A stretch of DNA of 49,169 nucleotides from Solirubrobacteraceae bacterium (GCA_025451035.1 JANWLE010000012.1:1-49169); one strand, 5' to 3'; shown: positions 14,299 to 22,755, counted from the first letter of the stretch. The notes: generated from the letters alone by a model not told the origin. Numbers and translations are program-made.

Positions 14299-15497
14299 TG
14301 TTCGAATTCCTGGGGTTCTGAAGTGGCTGGCGGGTTCCCCGGCGGACTGGGGCGCTTGGTTATCTCAAGCAGTGAGTCTAGTTCCGCCTGCGTAGCCGGC
14401 GAGATCGCCTGCTCGTCGCCGATCACCCAGCCGTGATTGTAGACGCCGTGCACCGGCCGGTACTGGGGTTCGCTGGTGTAGCCCGGCTGAATGCCGCGCA
14501 GGTAGGCTGCGAGTTCGCCGGGAATGCGCCCTTCCCCTTCGAGCAGCAGCAGCGGAGCGTAGTCACCGCTGGCGGACAGGGCAGCCGCCGCTGGCGCGTC
14601 CAGTGGACGGGACGCTGTGGCGAAAACCAGCCCGTGACCGGGTTCTTCGACGCCCCAACCGAACGAGCCGTCGCTGAAACGGGCGACCGCGATGGCATTC
14701 GAGGACGCATCCCCACCGTTTATGCGCGCGACCCGACCGTAGCGTCCGAGTTCTTCGGCGACCCGCTGGCTGACGGCGCCCGTCGGACCGACGATGTAGA
14801 TCCGCGGTTGCCTGAGCCGTCTCAGCACTACCCTGGTGGCCGCCGGGACCGTGCGCGCGTTCACGAGCAGGATCGGCGCGCCGGTCTGCGCCGACAGCCC
14901 GGCTGCTGGCATCTCGAGCGCCGCGGGCGCGTCGCTGCTGGCGATGATCACATCGCGTGGCTGCACGCCGGAGGCCCTCACCGCCAGTCGCTCGATCGCG
15001 CCCGCAGCGCGCGCGGCTTCCCCCGCCGGCACGGCACGTCTGCGGTAGGCGCCCGGTGACGCGGCACTTGAGATCGTGATCACCTGCGAGTAGCCGAGCC
15101 GCGGAACCCCTGTGGGTCTCATTGCCGCGAGGGCCTGGGCGCTCGCGGACGGCAGCGAGTCGCCTTCGGTGTAGAGGATCGGCGCGCGTAGCGGCGCGCC
15201 CGCCAGCACCGATGCGGCGAGCGCAGCCGGCCAGTCGCGCTCATCTACAAGCACCACCGCCCGCGGTCGGGTCCCATCCGTCAAGCCGGGATAGACAGTG
15301 CGCGCGACCGCGGCAGCGTCGAGCACGGCGCTCGCGCCGCCCAGCCTGGTCGTGTTGGCCGTGGCCAGGCCGCTCGCGCCGTCGCGGCCTGTCGTTTCCA
15401 CGCCGAGTTTTGTCCCGGACAGCGACTTGCCGCAGCCGCCGAGCGCGAGCCCCACGAGCGCAAGCGACGCTAGCCAGCGGAGCTCCACACCTCTCAT
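14295..15497 (-). CDS. Lipoprotein with cell-wall-binding repeat 2 (CWB2-like) domains
   Basis: A 400-residue predicted lipoprotein. A signal with lipobox LGGC makes Cys22 the lipidated residue. Two to three repeats of about 100 residues follow, with the CWB2 hallmarks: TANTTRLGGASAVLDAAAVAR, then PRAVVLVDERDWPAALAASVLA, APILYTEGDSLP, and later TGAPILLVNARTVP and IYIVGPTGAVS. In clostridia, CWB2 modules bind anionic cell-wall polymers; here the ligand is inferred. The ATG at 15497 starts the signal peptide cleanly; TAATCT lies 8 nt upstream. The open frame continues to 15656 through the neighbouring riboswitch region, which argues against the longer form. It is divergent from the c-di-AMP-controlled NlpC/P60 gene. 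Confidence 0.85.
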   Translation of the reverse strand: MRGVELRWLASLALVGLALGGCGKSLSGTKLGVETTGRDGASGLATANTTRLGGASAVLDAAAVARTVYPGLTDGTRPRAVVLVDERDWPAALAASVLAGAPLRAPILYTEGDSLPSASAQALAAMRPTGVPRLGYSQVITISSAASPGAYRRRAVPAGEAARAAGAIERLAVRASGVQPRDVIIASSDAPAALEMPAAGLSAQTGAPILLVNARTVPAATRVVLRRLRQPRIYIVGPTGAVSQRVAEELGRYGRVARINGGDASSNAIAVARFSDGSFGWGVEEPGHGLVFATASRPLDAPAAAALSASGDYAPLLLLEGEGRIPGELAAYLRGIQPGYTSEPQYRPVHGVYNHGWVIGDEQAISPATQAELDSLLEITKRPSPPGNPPATSEPQEFEQ

Positions 15498-15589
15498 CGT
15501 CTGGCAGATTACCGCGCGCCATGGCGGATTTTGCGCACAAAGCACCGCCGCCGTCGTGCAAGTATCCGTGCAGTCTGCTAGCGTCCCCG

Positions 15590-15728
15590 CGCGAACGCCG
15601 AATCCTTGACCAGGTGTCAAGGAACGGGGGACCCAAGTTGTTGGGGCGAATCCCACGGTGAAACCGTGAGAAGCGCAGGCTCTTTCAGCGCTAGCCCGTC
15701 AGCTAACCCCGCAGGCCGACGAAAGAGG
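15590..15728 (+). ncRNA. Cyclic di-AMP riboswitch (ydaO/yuaA motif)
   Basis: The leader contains the conserved blocks of the ydaO element in order: CCGAATCCTTGACC, then GGAACGGGGGACCCA, GGGGCGAATCCC, a variable hairpin (CACGGTGAAACCGTG), GAAGCGCAGGCTC, then CTAGCCCGTCAGCTAACCCC and GCAGGCCGACGAAAGAGG. This RNA class binds c-di-AMP and usually turns off expression of cell-wall hydrolase or potassium/osmolyte genes. The last bases (AAAGAGG) are also the ribosome site of the downstream NlpC/P60 gene, so control could act on translation or by upstream termination. Boundaries are approximate. Confidence 0.92.
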
Positions 15729-15733
15729 TTGCT

Positions 15734-16471
15734 TTGCGGCTGAAGACGATCAGCGCCACGTTTTTGAGCATGGCTTGCGTCGCGGGATGCTCATCGCCCG
15801 CGTTTGGTAGCGCTGGCGGCACCGCCGCCGACGGCCTGTCTCCTGTAACTACCCCGGCGCCGGCAGCCCATAACGCTCCGGTCACCGCGAAATCTTCGAG
15901 TCTCCACTACAAAGGGCCGGTGTATGAAATGACCGCCGCCGGCCAGGTCGTCAGCTACAGTCCGCCCGGGTCGGCCAGCCGCATGGGGGCGATCACCGGC
16001 GGCAGCATCGTCAGCGCCGGCGCTGTCTTGAAGCCGAAGCTGCTGGTCCCAGGGCTGCGCGCCCGCGTGATCGACGGTATGGCCGCAGCGCCGATGCAGG
16101 CGCCGGCAGCCGTTCAGAACATGATCTGGACCGCAAACCAGATCATCGGACTGCCCTACATCTGGGGCGGCGGTCACGCCTCGTTCGTCTCCCCTGGCTA
16201 TGACTGCTCGGGCACCGTTTCGTTCGCGCTGCACGGCGCGGATCTCCTGTCCACGCCGATGGACTCCTCGGAATTCATGCGCTGGGACTCCAAAGGCATC
16301 GGCCAGTGGGTGACGATCTTCACCAACCCCGGCCACGCCTACATGACGATCGCCGGGGTTCGCCTGGACACCAGCGCCGCGGATGACCCCTCCAACCAGC
16401 AGGGGCCCCGTTGGCGTCCGCTGCGGCCGGCGAACGCAGGCTTCAGGGTTCGCCACCCGACCGGGCTGTAA
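15734..16471 (+). CDS. NlpC/P60-family cell-wall endopeptidase, predicted lipoprotein
   Basis: A 245-residue exported protein controlled by the c-di-AMP riboswitch. The start is TTG at 15734, placed 5 nt after AAAGAGG. The signal peptide ends in VAGC (16-19), which fits a lipobox, so Cys19 may be lipidated. A linker region follows. The NlpC/P60 domain (about 125-240) has QIIGLPYIWGGGH, the nucleophile Cys158 in GYDCSGTVS and the histidine His201 in NPGHAYMTI. The family hydrolyses gamma-D-Glu-diamino-acid bonds in peptidoglycan stem peptides. The riboswitch links its expression to turgor/c-di-AMP signalling, as in other actinobacteria. Weak point: a signal-peptidase I site (AFGSA) could also be used, giving a secreted form. 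Confidence 0.9.
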   Translation: MRLKTISATFLSMACVAGCSSPAFGSAGGTAADGLSPVTTPAPAAHNAPVTAKSSSLHYKGPVYEMTAAGQVVSYSPPGSASRMGAITGGSIVSAGAVLKPKLLVPGLRARVIDGMAAAPMQAPAAVQNMIWTANQIIGLPYIWGGGHASFVSPGYDCSGTVSFALHGADLLSTPMDSSEFMRWDSKGIGQWVTIFTNPGHAYMTIAGVRLDTSAADDPSNQQGPRWRPLRPANAGFRVRHPTGL

Positions 16472-16561
16472 GCACGCCGCCAGACCGTGGTCACCTACAG
16501 CGCGTGAGCTCTAGGCTACGCTTGTAGTCCCTTTTCACGCTTCGAAGTTCAGGAGGATCAG

Positions 16562-17332
16562 ATGGCCGGTTTGGCTGGGCGCATGTCTACCGTCGTGAAG
16601 GCGAAGGTGTCCAAGCTCTTGGATCGCGCTGAAGATCCAGCCGAGACCCTCGACTACAGCTATCAAAAGCAGGTCGAACAGCTCCAGAACGTCAAGAAGG
16701 GGATCGCGGACGTCGTCACGGCCAAGAAGCGGCTGCAGCTGCAGGAGACCACGATGCAGCAGCAGCTCGTGAAGCTCGACACGCAGGCCCGCCAGGCGCT
16801 CGGCACGGGCCAGGAAGATCTCGCCCGTCAGGCGCTCGAGCGCAAGAACGTCGTGCAGACCGAGCTGCAGTCACTCGACACCCAGGTCTCTGAACTGGAA
16901 GACCAGCAGCAGAAGCTGACCGACTCAGAGCAGAAGCTCAGGGCCAAGATTGAGGCGTTCCGCACCAAGAAGGAGGTCATCAAGGCCCAGTACTCGGCGG
17001 CGGAGGCCCAGGTGAGAATCTCCGAGGCCGCGACGGGTGTGGGCGAGCAGATGGCCGATGTCGGTCTCGCGATGCAGCGCGCGGTCGACAAGACAGAAAA
17101 CATGCGCGCGCGCGCAGACGCCGTCTCGGAGCTGGAGTCGGCGGGGACGTTCGAGGACCTGACTGCGCTTGGCCAAGGCGAAGACGACATCGACCGTCAG
17201 CTGAAGGCGCTCTCCTCCAAGTCCGCCGTCGATGACGAGCTCGCCAAGATGAAGGGCGAAGTGGGTAAGGGCTCCCCGCCCGGGCAGATCGGCGCGCCGC
17301 AGGGCGAGCAGGGCGCGGGGGGCCAGGCATGA
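16562..17332 (+). CDS. pspA: PspA/IM30 (phage shock protein A) family protein
   Basis: A 256-residue, almost wholly alpha-helical coiled-coil protein of the PspA/Vipp1 (ESCRT-III-like) family, which binds and stabilises stressed inner membrane. It opens MAGLAGRMSTVVKAKVSKLLD and continues EDPAETLDYSYQKQVEQLQN, the typical amphipathic helix and first hairpin. The C-terminal 30 residues are Gly/Pro/Gln-rich. AGGAGG at 16551-16556 gives a strong ribosome site. TACGCT at 16517-16522 may be a -10 element. Its TGA overlaps the ATG of pspAA by four bases. The convergent genes encode HtpX and PspAB, so the whole module is in one place. Confidence 0.94.
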   Translation: MAGLAGRMSTVVKAKVSKLLDRAEDPAETLDYSYQKQVEQLQNVKKGIADVVTAKKRLQLQETTMQQQLVKLDTQARQALGTGQEDLARQALERKNVVQTELQSLDTQVSELEDQQQKLTDSEQKLRAKIEAFRTKKEVIKAQYSAAEAQVRISEAATGVGEQMADVGLAMQRAVDKTENMRARADAVSELESAGTFEDLTALGQGEDDIDRQLKALSSKSAVDDELAKMKGEVGKGSPPGQIGAPQGEQGAGGQA

Positions 17333-17604
17333 TCGTCCGTATCTCCGGTGAGGACCAGTACCGCCTGCCAAGCGCGGACGGGCGCCTGAACGATCTCGAC
17401 AACGCCGTCGTCGCCTCGGTGCAGGCGGGGGATGAGCCCGGTTTCCACAAGGCCCTGGACGAACTTCTGGACTACGTGCGCGCGAGCGGCACCCCGCTAG
17501 CTGAGGATGAGCTCGAGGTCTCGGACATCATTCTGCCGCCGGCCGACATCACGCTCGATGAGGCTCGGGGTGAGTTCACCGGAGAGGGTCTGATCCCAGA
17601 CTGA
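17329..17604 (+). CDS. pspAA: PspA-associated protein PspAA
   Basis: A 91-residue protein that starts MIVRISGEDQYRLP and ends in LPPADITLDEARGEFTGEGLIPD. Both ends are characteristic of PspAA, a small partner encoded directly after pspA in many actinobacteria. The ATGA overlap with pspA makes stoichiometric, coupled translation likely. The middle (DLDNAVVASVQAGDEPGFHKALDELLDYVRASG) is helical. The molecular function is not established; a role in modulating PspA at the membrane is inferred from gene neighbourhood. Confidence 0.9.
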   Translation: MIVRISGEDQYRLPSADGRLNDLDNAVVASVQAGDEPGFHKALDELLDYVRASGTPLAEDELEVSDIILPPADITLDEARGEFTGEGLIPD

Positions 17605-17871
17605 CCCTCCCGCGGATGGTCTCGGACACCGGGTCAGCGGTAGAGGCGCGTCATCTACCTGAGGTGTGCGCTCTATCTCGACGGTGAGTAGATACAGGTC
17701 TGAGGTCTGAGCTTGCCTCATCGTCGGGGTCAAGGTATGGAAGCCGAGGCGTTCGGCCGGCGTCGGGCATAAGCGGTGAGTGCGCTGGCTACCACTGCCC
17801 GGCAGGCAGCCTTGGCGTGGGCTCCTGAGCGTTGGCTCGGTGTGCCGCACCGAGCGTGGCCCCGACGGAGG
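17605..17871. other. 267-bp convergent intergenic region (pspAA / pspAB)
   Basis: No convincing gene is present. It holds a tandem GGTCTGA x2 at 17697-17710 and a hairpin at 17835-17855. Short open frames crossing it have no recognisable domain. Confidence 0.4.
17835..17855. terminator. Hairpin near the 3' end of pspAB
   Basis: GCTCGGTG-TGCCG-CACCGAGC, an 8-bp perfect stem with a 5-nt loop, lies 16 bp beyond the pspAB stop on the minus strand. No U tract is seen on either strand. It is a plausible terminator. Confidence 0.45.
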
Positions 17872-18447
17872 CTAGATTGGTATTCCCCACAACGGGAACC
17901 AGCGCTCGAGCTCCGGCTCGATCGGCAGTTCAGTGGAGACCTGCGCCTTGACCTGCAGCTCGCGCTCGGTGTCGCGCTCGCCGTCGCTGCCCTGCCGAGG
18001 GCAGAACGGATACCAGTACCCACGCTTGTAGTTGTAGATGAAGTAGGTCGGCCGTCCCTGCCCGTCCTTGAAGGCGAACACGGCGCACAGCAGGCGCTCG
18101 CCATGGCCAGCGGTCTCGATCGAGCCAGAGACCGCGTTGATGCCGACCGCGAGATCTTCGATCGAGCTGTCGCTCAAAATCATCCAGCGGTAGCCGAACG
18201 AGTCGTCCTGCGTGTGGACCTTGGTGTCGTTCTCGCCGCCGGTGGCCTTCACGACATCTTCCATGTCCTTGATCGTCGCTTCGAACTCGCTTGTTTTCAG
18301 CGACTGAAAGACGATCGCGGCGTCTCCCGCCGGTGTGATCTGGTGTTCGGTTTCCATGCCCACGTAGGCGGTCGTGATCGCGAACAGCCTGTCGGGAGCC
18401 GGGCCCTTGACCTCGTGGCGGCCGGTGAGGATGTCGCGCAGTCCCAT
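17872..18447 (-). CDS. pspAB: PspA-associated protein PspAB
   Basis: A 191-residue soluble protein beginning MGLRDILTGRHEVKGPAPDRLFAITTAYV, which matches PspAB, a protein found next to htpX and/or pspA in actinobacteria. It contains DSFGYRWMILSD, YFIYNYKRGYWYPFCP and ends LERWFPLWGIPI, all typical. Function is unknown; association with HtpX suggests it helps couple protease activity to membrane stress (inference). Its ATG directly follows the HtpX stop (TAGATG), so translation is probably coupled. It converges with pspA-pspAA. Confidence 0.9.
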   Translation of the reverse strand: MGLRDILTGRHEVKGPAPDRLFAITTAYVGMETEHQITPAGDAAIVFQSLKTSEFEATIKDMEDVVKATGGENDTKVHTQDDSFGYRWMILSDSSIEDLAVGINAVSGSIETAGHGERLLCAVFAFKDGQGRPTYFIYNYKRGYWYPFCPRQGSDGERDTERELQVKAQVSTELPIEPELERWFPLWGIPI

Positions 18448-19365
18448 CTAGGAGGCGCCCTGGAGCTGTGACTCCAGGCGAGCGAGCGCCGCCAGGCGCT
18501 TTTCCAGCGAGGGATGGTCGGAGAAGAGGTTCATCATCGACTGCTTGGCCCGTGCCGGCACGATGAAGAAGGCGCTCATGCCTTCCGCCCGGCGCAGGTC
18601 CTCCCTCGGGATGCGTTCAACCGTGCCGCTGATCTTGATCAGCGCTGAGGCGAGCGCGCTCGGTCGGCCGGTCAAGACGGCCGAGCCGCGGTCTGCGGCG
18701 AACTCGCGGTAGCGCGAGAGCGCCTGCAAAAGCAAGAACGAGACGGCGTACACCAAGATCGAGACCAGCATCACCAGCTCGATCCCCGCCTCTTCTTCAC
18801 GGCTGCGCCCGTAACCACCAAAACCGCCGAAGAAGAAAGAGAACTGGATGATCAGAGCTGCCAGCGTGGCGAAGAACGACGCGAGCGTCATCACCATCAC
18901 GTCGCGATTGATCACGTGCGTGAGCTCGTGCGCCATCACGCCTTCAAGCTCAGAGGTGTCGAGCATCTGCAGGATGCCGCTGGTGGCGCATACCGTTGCG
19001 GACTTCTGCGAGCGGCCCATCGCGAACGCGTTGGGCATCGCGGTATTCATCACGAACACCCGCGGCTTGGGCAGGTCGGCCTGTACGCACAGACGCTCGA
19101 TGATCCCGTGCAGCTCCGGCTCTTCCTGCGGCGAGACCTCTTTCGCGCCGAGTGTGGCCAGCGCGATCTTGTCTGAGGCGAAGAACTGGACGAACAGCAT
19201 GACCCCAGCTACGACCGCGATCATCACCGCTCCCGCGCCGGCGGCGAACAGGATGCCGACGAAAATCACGTAGACGAGGCCGAGCAGGAACATCGTCAAG
19301 AGCATCCGGGCCTGCAGGCCGGCGTCTTTGCCAAAGGCGCTGCGTCTAGAGGAAGCGCGAGCCAT
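18448..19365 (-). CDS. htpX: HtpX membrane zinc metalloprotease
   Basis: A 305-residue M48-family protease. Two N-terminal TM helices (about 21-63) are followed by the zinc site MAHELTHVINRD (HELTH at 146-150), with further TM segments around 160-210 and the third zinc ligand Glu in SRYREFAADRGSA. It cleaves misfolded or damaged membrane proteins in the cytoplasmic membrane. A short Gly/Tyr loop (FFFGGFGGYGRSREEEAG) lies between TM segments. CACAAT lies 8 nt upstream of the ATG at 19365; no Shine-Dalgarno is visible. It forms an operon with pspAB and is divergent from lgt. Confidence 0.95.
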   Translation of the reverse strand: MARASSRRSAFGKDAGLQARMLLTMFLLGLVYVIFVGILFAAGAGAVMIAVVAGVMLFVQFFASDKIALATLGAKEVSPQEEPELHGIIERLCVQADLPKPRVFVMNTAMPNAFAMGRSQKSATVCATSGILQMLDTSELEGVMAHELTHVINRDVMVMTLASFFATLAALIIQFSFFFGGFGGYGRSREEEAGIELVMLVSILVYAVSFLLLQALSRYREFAADRGSAVLTGRPSALASALIKISGTVERIPREDLRRAEGMSAFFIVPARAKQSMMNLFSDHPSLEKRLAALARLESQLQGAS

Positions 19366-19415
19366 TAATCGTGATTGTGCCAGACGGAGCTTGCGCTTCC
19401 CTAAAGTACAGCGCA

Positions 19416-20210
19416 GTGCAACCTGAAATCCACCTGCTCGGCATCTCCATCAAGACCTTCGGAGTGATGTTTGCGCTCGGCTTTTTGGCGTGCGGGATGG
19501 TGATCGCCCGGCGCCTGCGCGAGCTCGGCAAGCCCGTCGACTGGGCCTATGAGATCACGTTCGCTGCGCTGCTGGGCGGCCTCGTCGGCGCGCGCGGCTA
19601 CTACGTGATCCAAAATTACAGCCAGGTCAAGCACGATCTGCTCGGCTCCATCTTCTCCGGCTCTGGGCTGGTCTGGTATGGCGGCGCGATCGGCGGCGCG
19701 ATTGGCGTGCTCCTCTGGATGCGCTGGCGGGAAATGCTGAACCTCGTGGCGCTCGACATGTGCGCGACCGTGCTCGCCCTCGGCTACGCGATCGGCCGCA
19801 TCGGCTGCCAGCTCTCCGGTGACGGCGACTACGGCATCCGCTCCAAACTGCCGTGGGCGATGGGCTACCCACACGGCACCGTGCCCACTCCCAGCGGGGT
19901 CAGAGTGCAGCCCACGCCGATCTACGAGACCATCGCGATGGGGCTGGCCGCCTACCTGCTGTGGCGCCTGCGTTACCGGGTGCGCCCCGGAGTAGTGCTA
20001 GCCCTCTACTGCGTCCTGAGTGGGGTGGAGCGCTTTCTGGTCGAGTTCATCAGACGCAACAAAGAGGTGCTGATCGGGCTGACCGCCGCGCAGCTCGAGA
20101 GCATCGCTCTGACTGTCATCGGGCTGCTGTGGCTGGCGGCGATCGTCCGTGTGCGCGGCTTTGCCGGGCTGCGACCGGCCGCGAATGCGGCAGCCGTCCC
20201 AGCCAACTAG
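19416..20210 (+). CDS. lgt: Prolipoprotein diacylglyceryl transferase (Lgt), atypical signature
   Basis: Lgt transfers diacylglycerol from phosphatidylglycerol to the lipobox cysteine, the first step of lipoprotein maturation. From GTG 19416 the product is 264 residues with about seven TM helices. It has GLVGARGYYV, SGLVWYGGAIGG and GVERFLVEFIRR, which hold conserved family residues. The signature region reads GRIGCQLSGDGDYG rather than the common GRxGNFxNxExxG form. I associate the GRIGCQxSGDGD variant with Bacteroidetes-type Lgt, which may mean transfer or an ancient variant. TAAAGT at 19402-19407 lies 8 nt before this GTG. An in-frame GTG at 19371 would add 15 residues and leave only 5 bp to htpX. 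The several predicted lipoproteins in the window are likely substrates. Confidence 0.9.
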   Translation: MQPEIHLLGISIKTFGVMFALGFLACGMVIARRLRELGKPVDWAYEITFAALLGGLVGARGYYVIQNYSQVKHDLLGSIFSGSGLVWYGGAIGGAIGVLLWMRWREMLNLVALDMCATVLALGYAIGRIGCQLSGDGDYGIRSKLPWAMGYPHGTVPTPSGVRVQPTPIYETIAMGLAAYLLWRLRYRVRPGVVLALYCVLSGVERFLVEFIRRNKEVLIGLTAAQLESIALTVIGLLWLAAIVRVRGFAGLRPAANAAAVPAN

Positions 20211-20270
20211 CGCACCCCCAGGCCGCGGCCTTGGCCGTCCCGGGACGGCGGATGCCCGATAATCACCCCG

Positions 20271-21545
20271 ATGGCTACAGCTTCCAGCGTCTCACACGTC
20301 TTTCCCCTTGCCAGCCGCGTCAACGAGCGGGGGCGCCTGGAGGTGGGCGGCTGCGACCTGGTCGAGCTTGCGCGCGAGTTCGGCACTCCCGCCTATGTCG
20401 TCGCCGAGGACGATTTGCGGGCCCGCGCGCGGGCGTTCCGCTCCGCTGGCGCGCAGGCAGGCCACGAGGACTTTCATGTCGTGTTCGCCTCCAAGGCGTT
20501 TCCCTGCACCGCCGTGCTGGAGGTGTTTGCACAGGAGGGCCTGTGGTGCGACGTGGCCTCCGAAGGCGAGCTGCACCTCGCGCTCGCAGCCGGCTTTCGG
20601 GGCGAGCGGATCGTCCTGCACGGCAACGCCAAGTCACCGCAGGAGCTCCAGATGGCGCTCCAAGCCAAGGTCGGCTTGATCGTCATCGACAACCACGACG
20701 AGATCGACCACCTGCAGCGCCTGCTGGCGGAGCGAGACGGGGCGATCCAGCAGGTCTTGGTCCGGCTCACGCCGGATGTGCGCGGCGACACGCACGAGAA
20801 GATCTCAACCGGCCAGGCCGACTCGAAGTTCGGTTTCGCAATGGACGAGGCGCATGAGGTGATAAGCCGTGTGCAGAGCGTCGATGGCCTCGAGCTCGTG
20901 GGTGTCCATGCCCACATCGGCTCGCAGATATTCCAGCTCGACCCGTTCGTCAGGTCCGCGCGTGCACTGAGCGAGGCGTTCGACTTCCCGGTGCTCGACG
21001 TCGGCGGCGGGCTAGCAGTGGCCTACACCACCGACCAGCACCCGCCGCCGATCGAGGACTTCGTGACATGCGTGATCGCAGCCACTACCCGCCACGGGGC
21101 GGGCTCCGGCCGCCGCCTTCTGATTGAGCCGGGCAGGGCGCTTGTCGCCAACGCCGGCGTGACCCTCTACACGGTGCAGAGCGTCAAGCGAAAAGTGTCC
21201 CACTGGGTGGCCGTCGACGGCGGCATGTCAGACAACCTGCGGCCGATGCTCTACGGCTCGGTGTATGAAGCCCACGTCGTCGAGCGCCCTGGCGGCTCGA
21301 GCGAGTGCGTGCTCGCCGGCAAGCACTGCGAGTCTGGTGACGTGATCGTCCGCCACGCGCTGCTCCAGGACCCCAAGGCCGGTGATGTGATCGTGACGCC
21401 CGCCACCGGCGCGTACGGCTACGCGATGGCGAACAACTACAACGGCGTTCTGCGCGCACCCGTCATCTTCTGCCGCGACGGGCAGGCCCGCGAAGTGGTC
21501 CGCCGCGAGACTCTCGACGACCTCACCGCACGCGATGTCCGCTGA
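20271..21545 (+). CDS. lysA: Diaminopimelate decarboxylase
   Basis: A 424-residue fold-III PLP enzyme that decarboxylates meso-diaminopimelate to lysine. The PLP lysine is Lys75 in FASKAF. HAHIGSQIF and the glycine-rich DVGGGLAV bind PLP phosphate, IEPGRALVANAG is the Arg-containing phosphate/substrate loop, and CESGDVI with the Tyr in GAYGYAMANNYNG completes the site. GATAAT at 20258-20263 lies 7 nt before the ATG with no ribosome site, suggesting a leaderless message. It heads an operon with hom-thrC-thrB: hom starts 11 bp before the lysA stop. This puts lysine and threonine branches of the aspartate pathway under one promoter. Confidence 0.95.
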   Translation: MATASSVSHVFPLASRVNERGRLEVGGCDLVELAREFGTPAYVVAEDDLRARARAFRSAGAQAGHEDFHVVFASKAFPCTAVLEVFAQEGLWCDVASEGELHLALAAGFRGERIVLHGNAKSPQELQMALQAKVGLIVIDNHDEIDHLQRLLAERDGAIQQVLVRLTPDVRGDTHEKISTGQADSKFGFAMDEAHEVISRVQSVDGLELVGVHAHIGSQIFQLDPFVRSARALSEAFDFPVLDVGGGLAVAYTTDQHPPPIEDFVTCVIAATTRHGAGSGRRLLIEPGRALVANAGVTLYTVQSVKRKVSHWVAVDGGMSDNLRPMLYGSVYEAHVVERPGGSSECVLAGKHCESGDVIVRHALLQDPKAGDVIVTPATGAYGYAMANNYNGVLRAPVIFCRDGQAREVVRRETLDDLTARDVR

Positions 21546-22755
21546 GTTCAAGATCGGCGTGCTCGGCGCGGGCACCGTCGGCTCCGCCTTCGCCGGTCTG
21601 CTCCAGGAGCGGGCCAGCGAGGTGCAAAGCCTAACCGGACGCACGCCGGTTCTCTGCGGGGTCCTGACACGCGACAAAGGGAGCTTCCCGGAGATCCTCG
21701 CCGAGGCAGAGCTGATCGTCGAGTTGATCGGCGGCATCGAACCCGCCCGCGAATACGTGCTGCGGTCGCTCACTGCCGGCAAGCACGTCGTGTCCGCCAA
21801 CAAGCAGCTGCTCTCCCAGCACGGCGAGGAGCTCTTCGAGGCCGCCTCCGAGCACGGCGCGCAGCTTCGCTACGAGGCGGCCGTGGCGGGCGTGGTGCCG
21901 GTGATCAGGGTCTTGAGCGAGTCGCTTGCCGCGACCCGCATCGAGCGCATTCACGGGATCGTCAACGGCACCACCAACTTCATCCTGACCGAGATGGAGC
22001 GTGGGGCGAGCTACGAGCAGGCGCTCGCCGAGGCTCAGCGCCAGGGGTATGCGGAGGCGGACCCGAGCGACGACGTCTCCGGCCGCGACGCGGCGGCGAA
22101 GATGGCGATCCTCGCGCGCTTGGCGTTCGGCGCGCCGGTGCGCCTCGACCAGGTTCCCTACGAGGGCATCGAGCATCTGCAGAGCGACGATCTGCGCTAC
22201 GCCCGCGAGCTCGGGCTCGGATTGAAGCTGATCGGAACCGCCGAGCGCCTGAATGGCGGCCTGTCGGTGCGCGTGCATCCTGCTTTCCTGTATGCCGGGC
22301 ACCCGCTGGCGTCGGTGAGCGGCCCGTTCAACGCGGTGACCGTCGAGTCCGACGCGATTACCGAGATCACGATGTCCGGTCCCGGCGCGGGGGGCGTGCA
22401 AACCGCGAGCGCGGTGCTGGGCGACCTCGTCAGCGTGATGCTGACGCCAGCCGCGAAGATCCCGCCAGCCACGTCGTTCGAGCTCCTCGGCGACGTGCGC
22501 AGCGCCTTCTACATCCACATGGAGGTCGCCGACCGCCCCGGCGTGCTCGGGACCGTCGCGCATCTGCTCGGCGACGTCGGTGCCTCGATCAAGTCCGTCG
22601 CGCAATGGGGGCTCGGCGATAATGCACGCCTGGTGATGGTCATCCATCCGCTCGAGGAGTCACGGTTGCGCTCCGCGCTCGCGCGCATCGCCGAGCTTGA
22701 CTTTCTGCACTCGACCCCGCGCGCGATCAGGGTCATCGAAGAGGAGTTCGTATGA
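21535..22755 (+). CDS. hom: Homoserine dehydrogenase
   Basis: A 406-residue NAD(P)H-dependent enzyme reducing aspartate semialdehyde to homoserine. The Rossmann motif is [12 protein letters not shown] (8-19), and the active-site region has [19 protein letters not shown] and [14 protein letters not shown]-terminal ACT domain (about 320-400, [19 protein letters not shown]) suggests feedback control by threonine, as known for the family. The ATG at 21535 lies inside lysA, and the TGA overlaps the thrC start (ATGA). Length fits the monofunctional ACT-containing form. Confidence 0.96.
   Translation: MSAEFKIGVLGAGTVGSAFAGLLQERASEVQSLTGRTPVLCGVLTRDKGSFPEILAEAELIVELIGGIEPAREYVLRSLTAGKHVVSANKQLLSQHGEELFEAASEHGAQLRYEAAVAGVVPVIRVLSESLAATRIERIHGIVNGTTNFILTEMERGASYEQALAEAQRQGYAEADPSDDVSGRDAAAKMAILARLAFGAPVRLDQVPYEGIEHLQSDDLRYARELGLGLKLIGTAERLNGGLSVRVHPAFLYAGHPLASVSGPFNAVTVESDAITEITMSGPGAGGVQTASAVLGDLVSVMLTPAAKIPPATSFELLGDVRSAFYIHMEVADRPGVLGTVAHLLGDVGASIKSVAQWGLGDNARLVMVIHPLEESRLRSALARIAELDFLHSTPRAIRVIEEEFV

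Noticed and set aside
15498-15656. Upstream extension of the CWB2 lipoprotein to 15656
   Set aside because: It would remove the signal peptide from the N-terminus and run through the riboswitch region; the ATG at 15497 starts a normal lipoprotein signal.
17605-17871. Possible insertion-sequence remnant between pspAA and pspAB
   Set aside because: No terminal inverted repeats, target duplication or transposase similarity could be seen; only a short tandem GGTCTGA and a hairpin.
21631-22647. 338-residue minus-strand frame opposite hom
   Set aside because: hom is unambiguous; the antisense product is His/Asp/Arg-rich without motifs.
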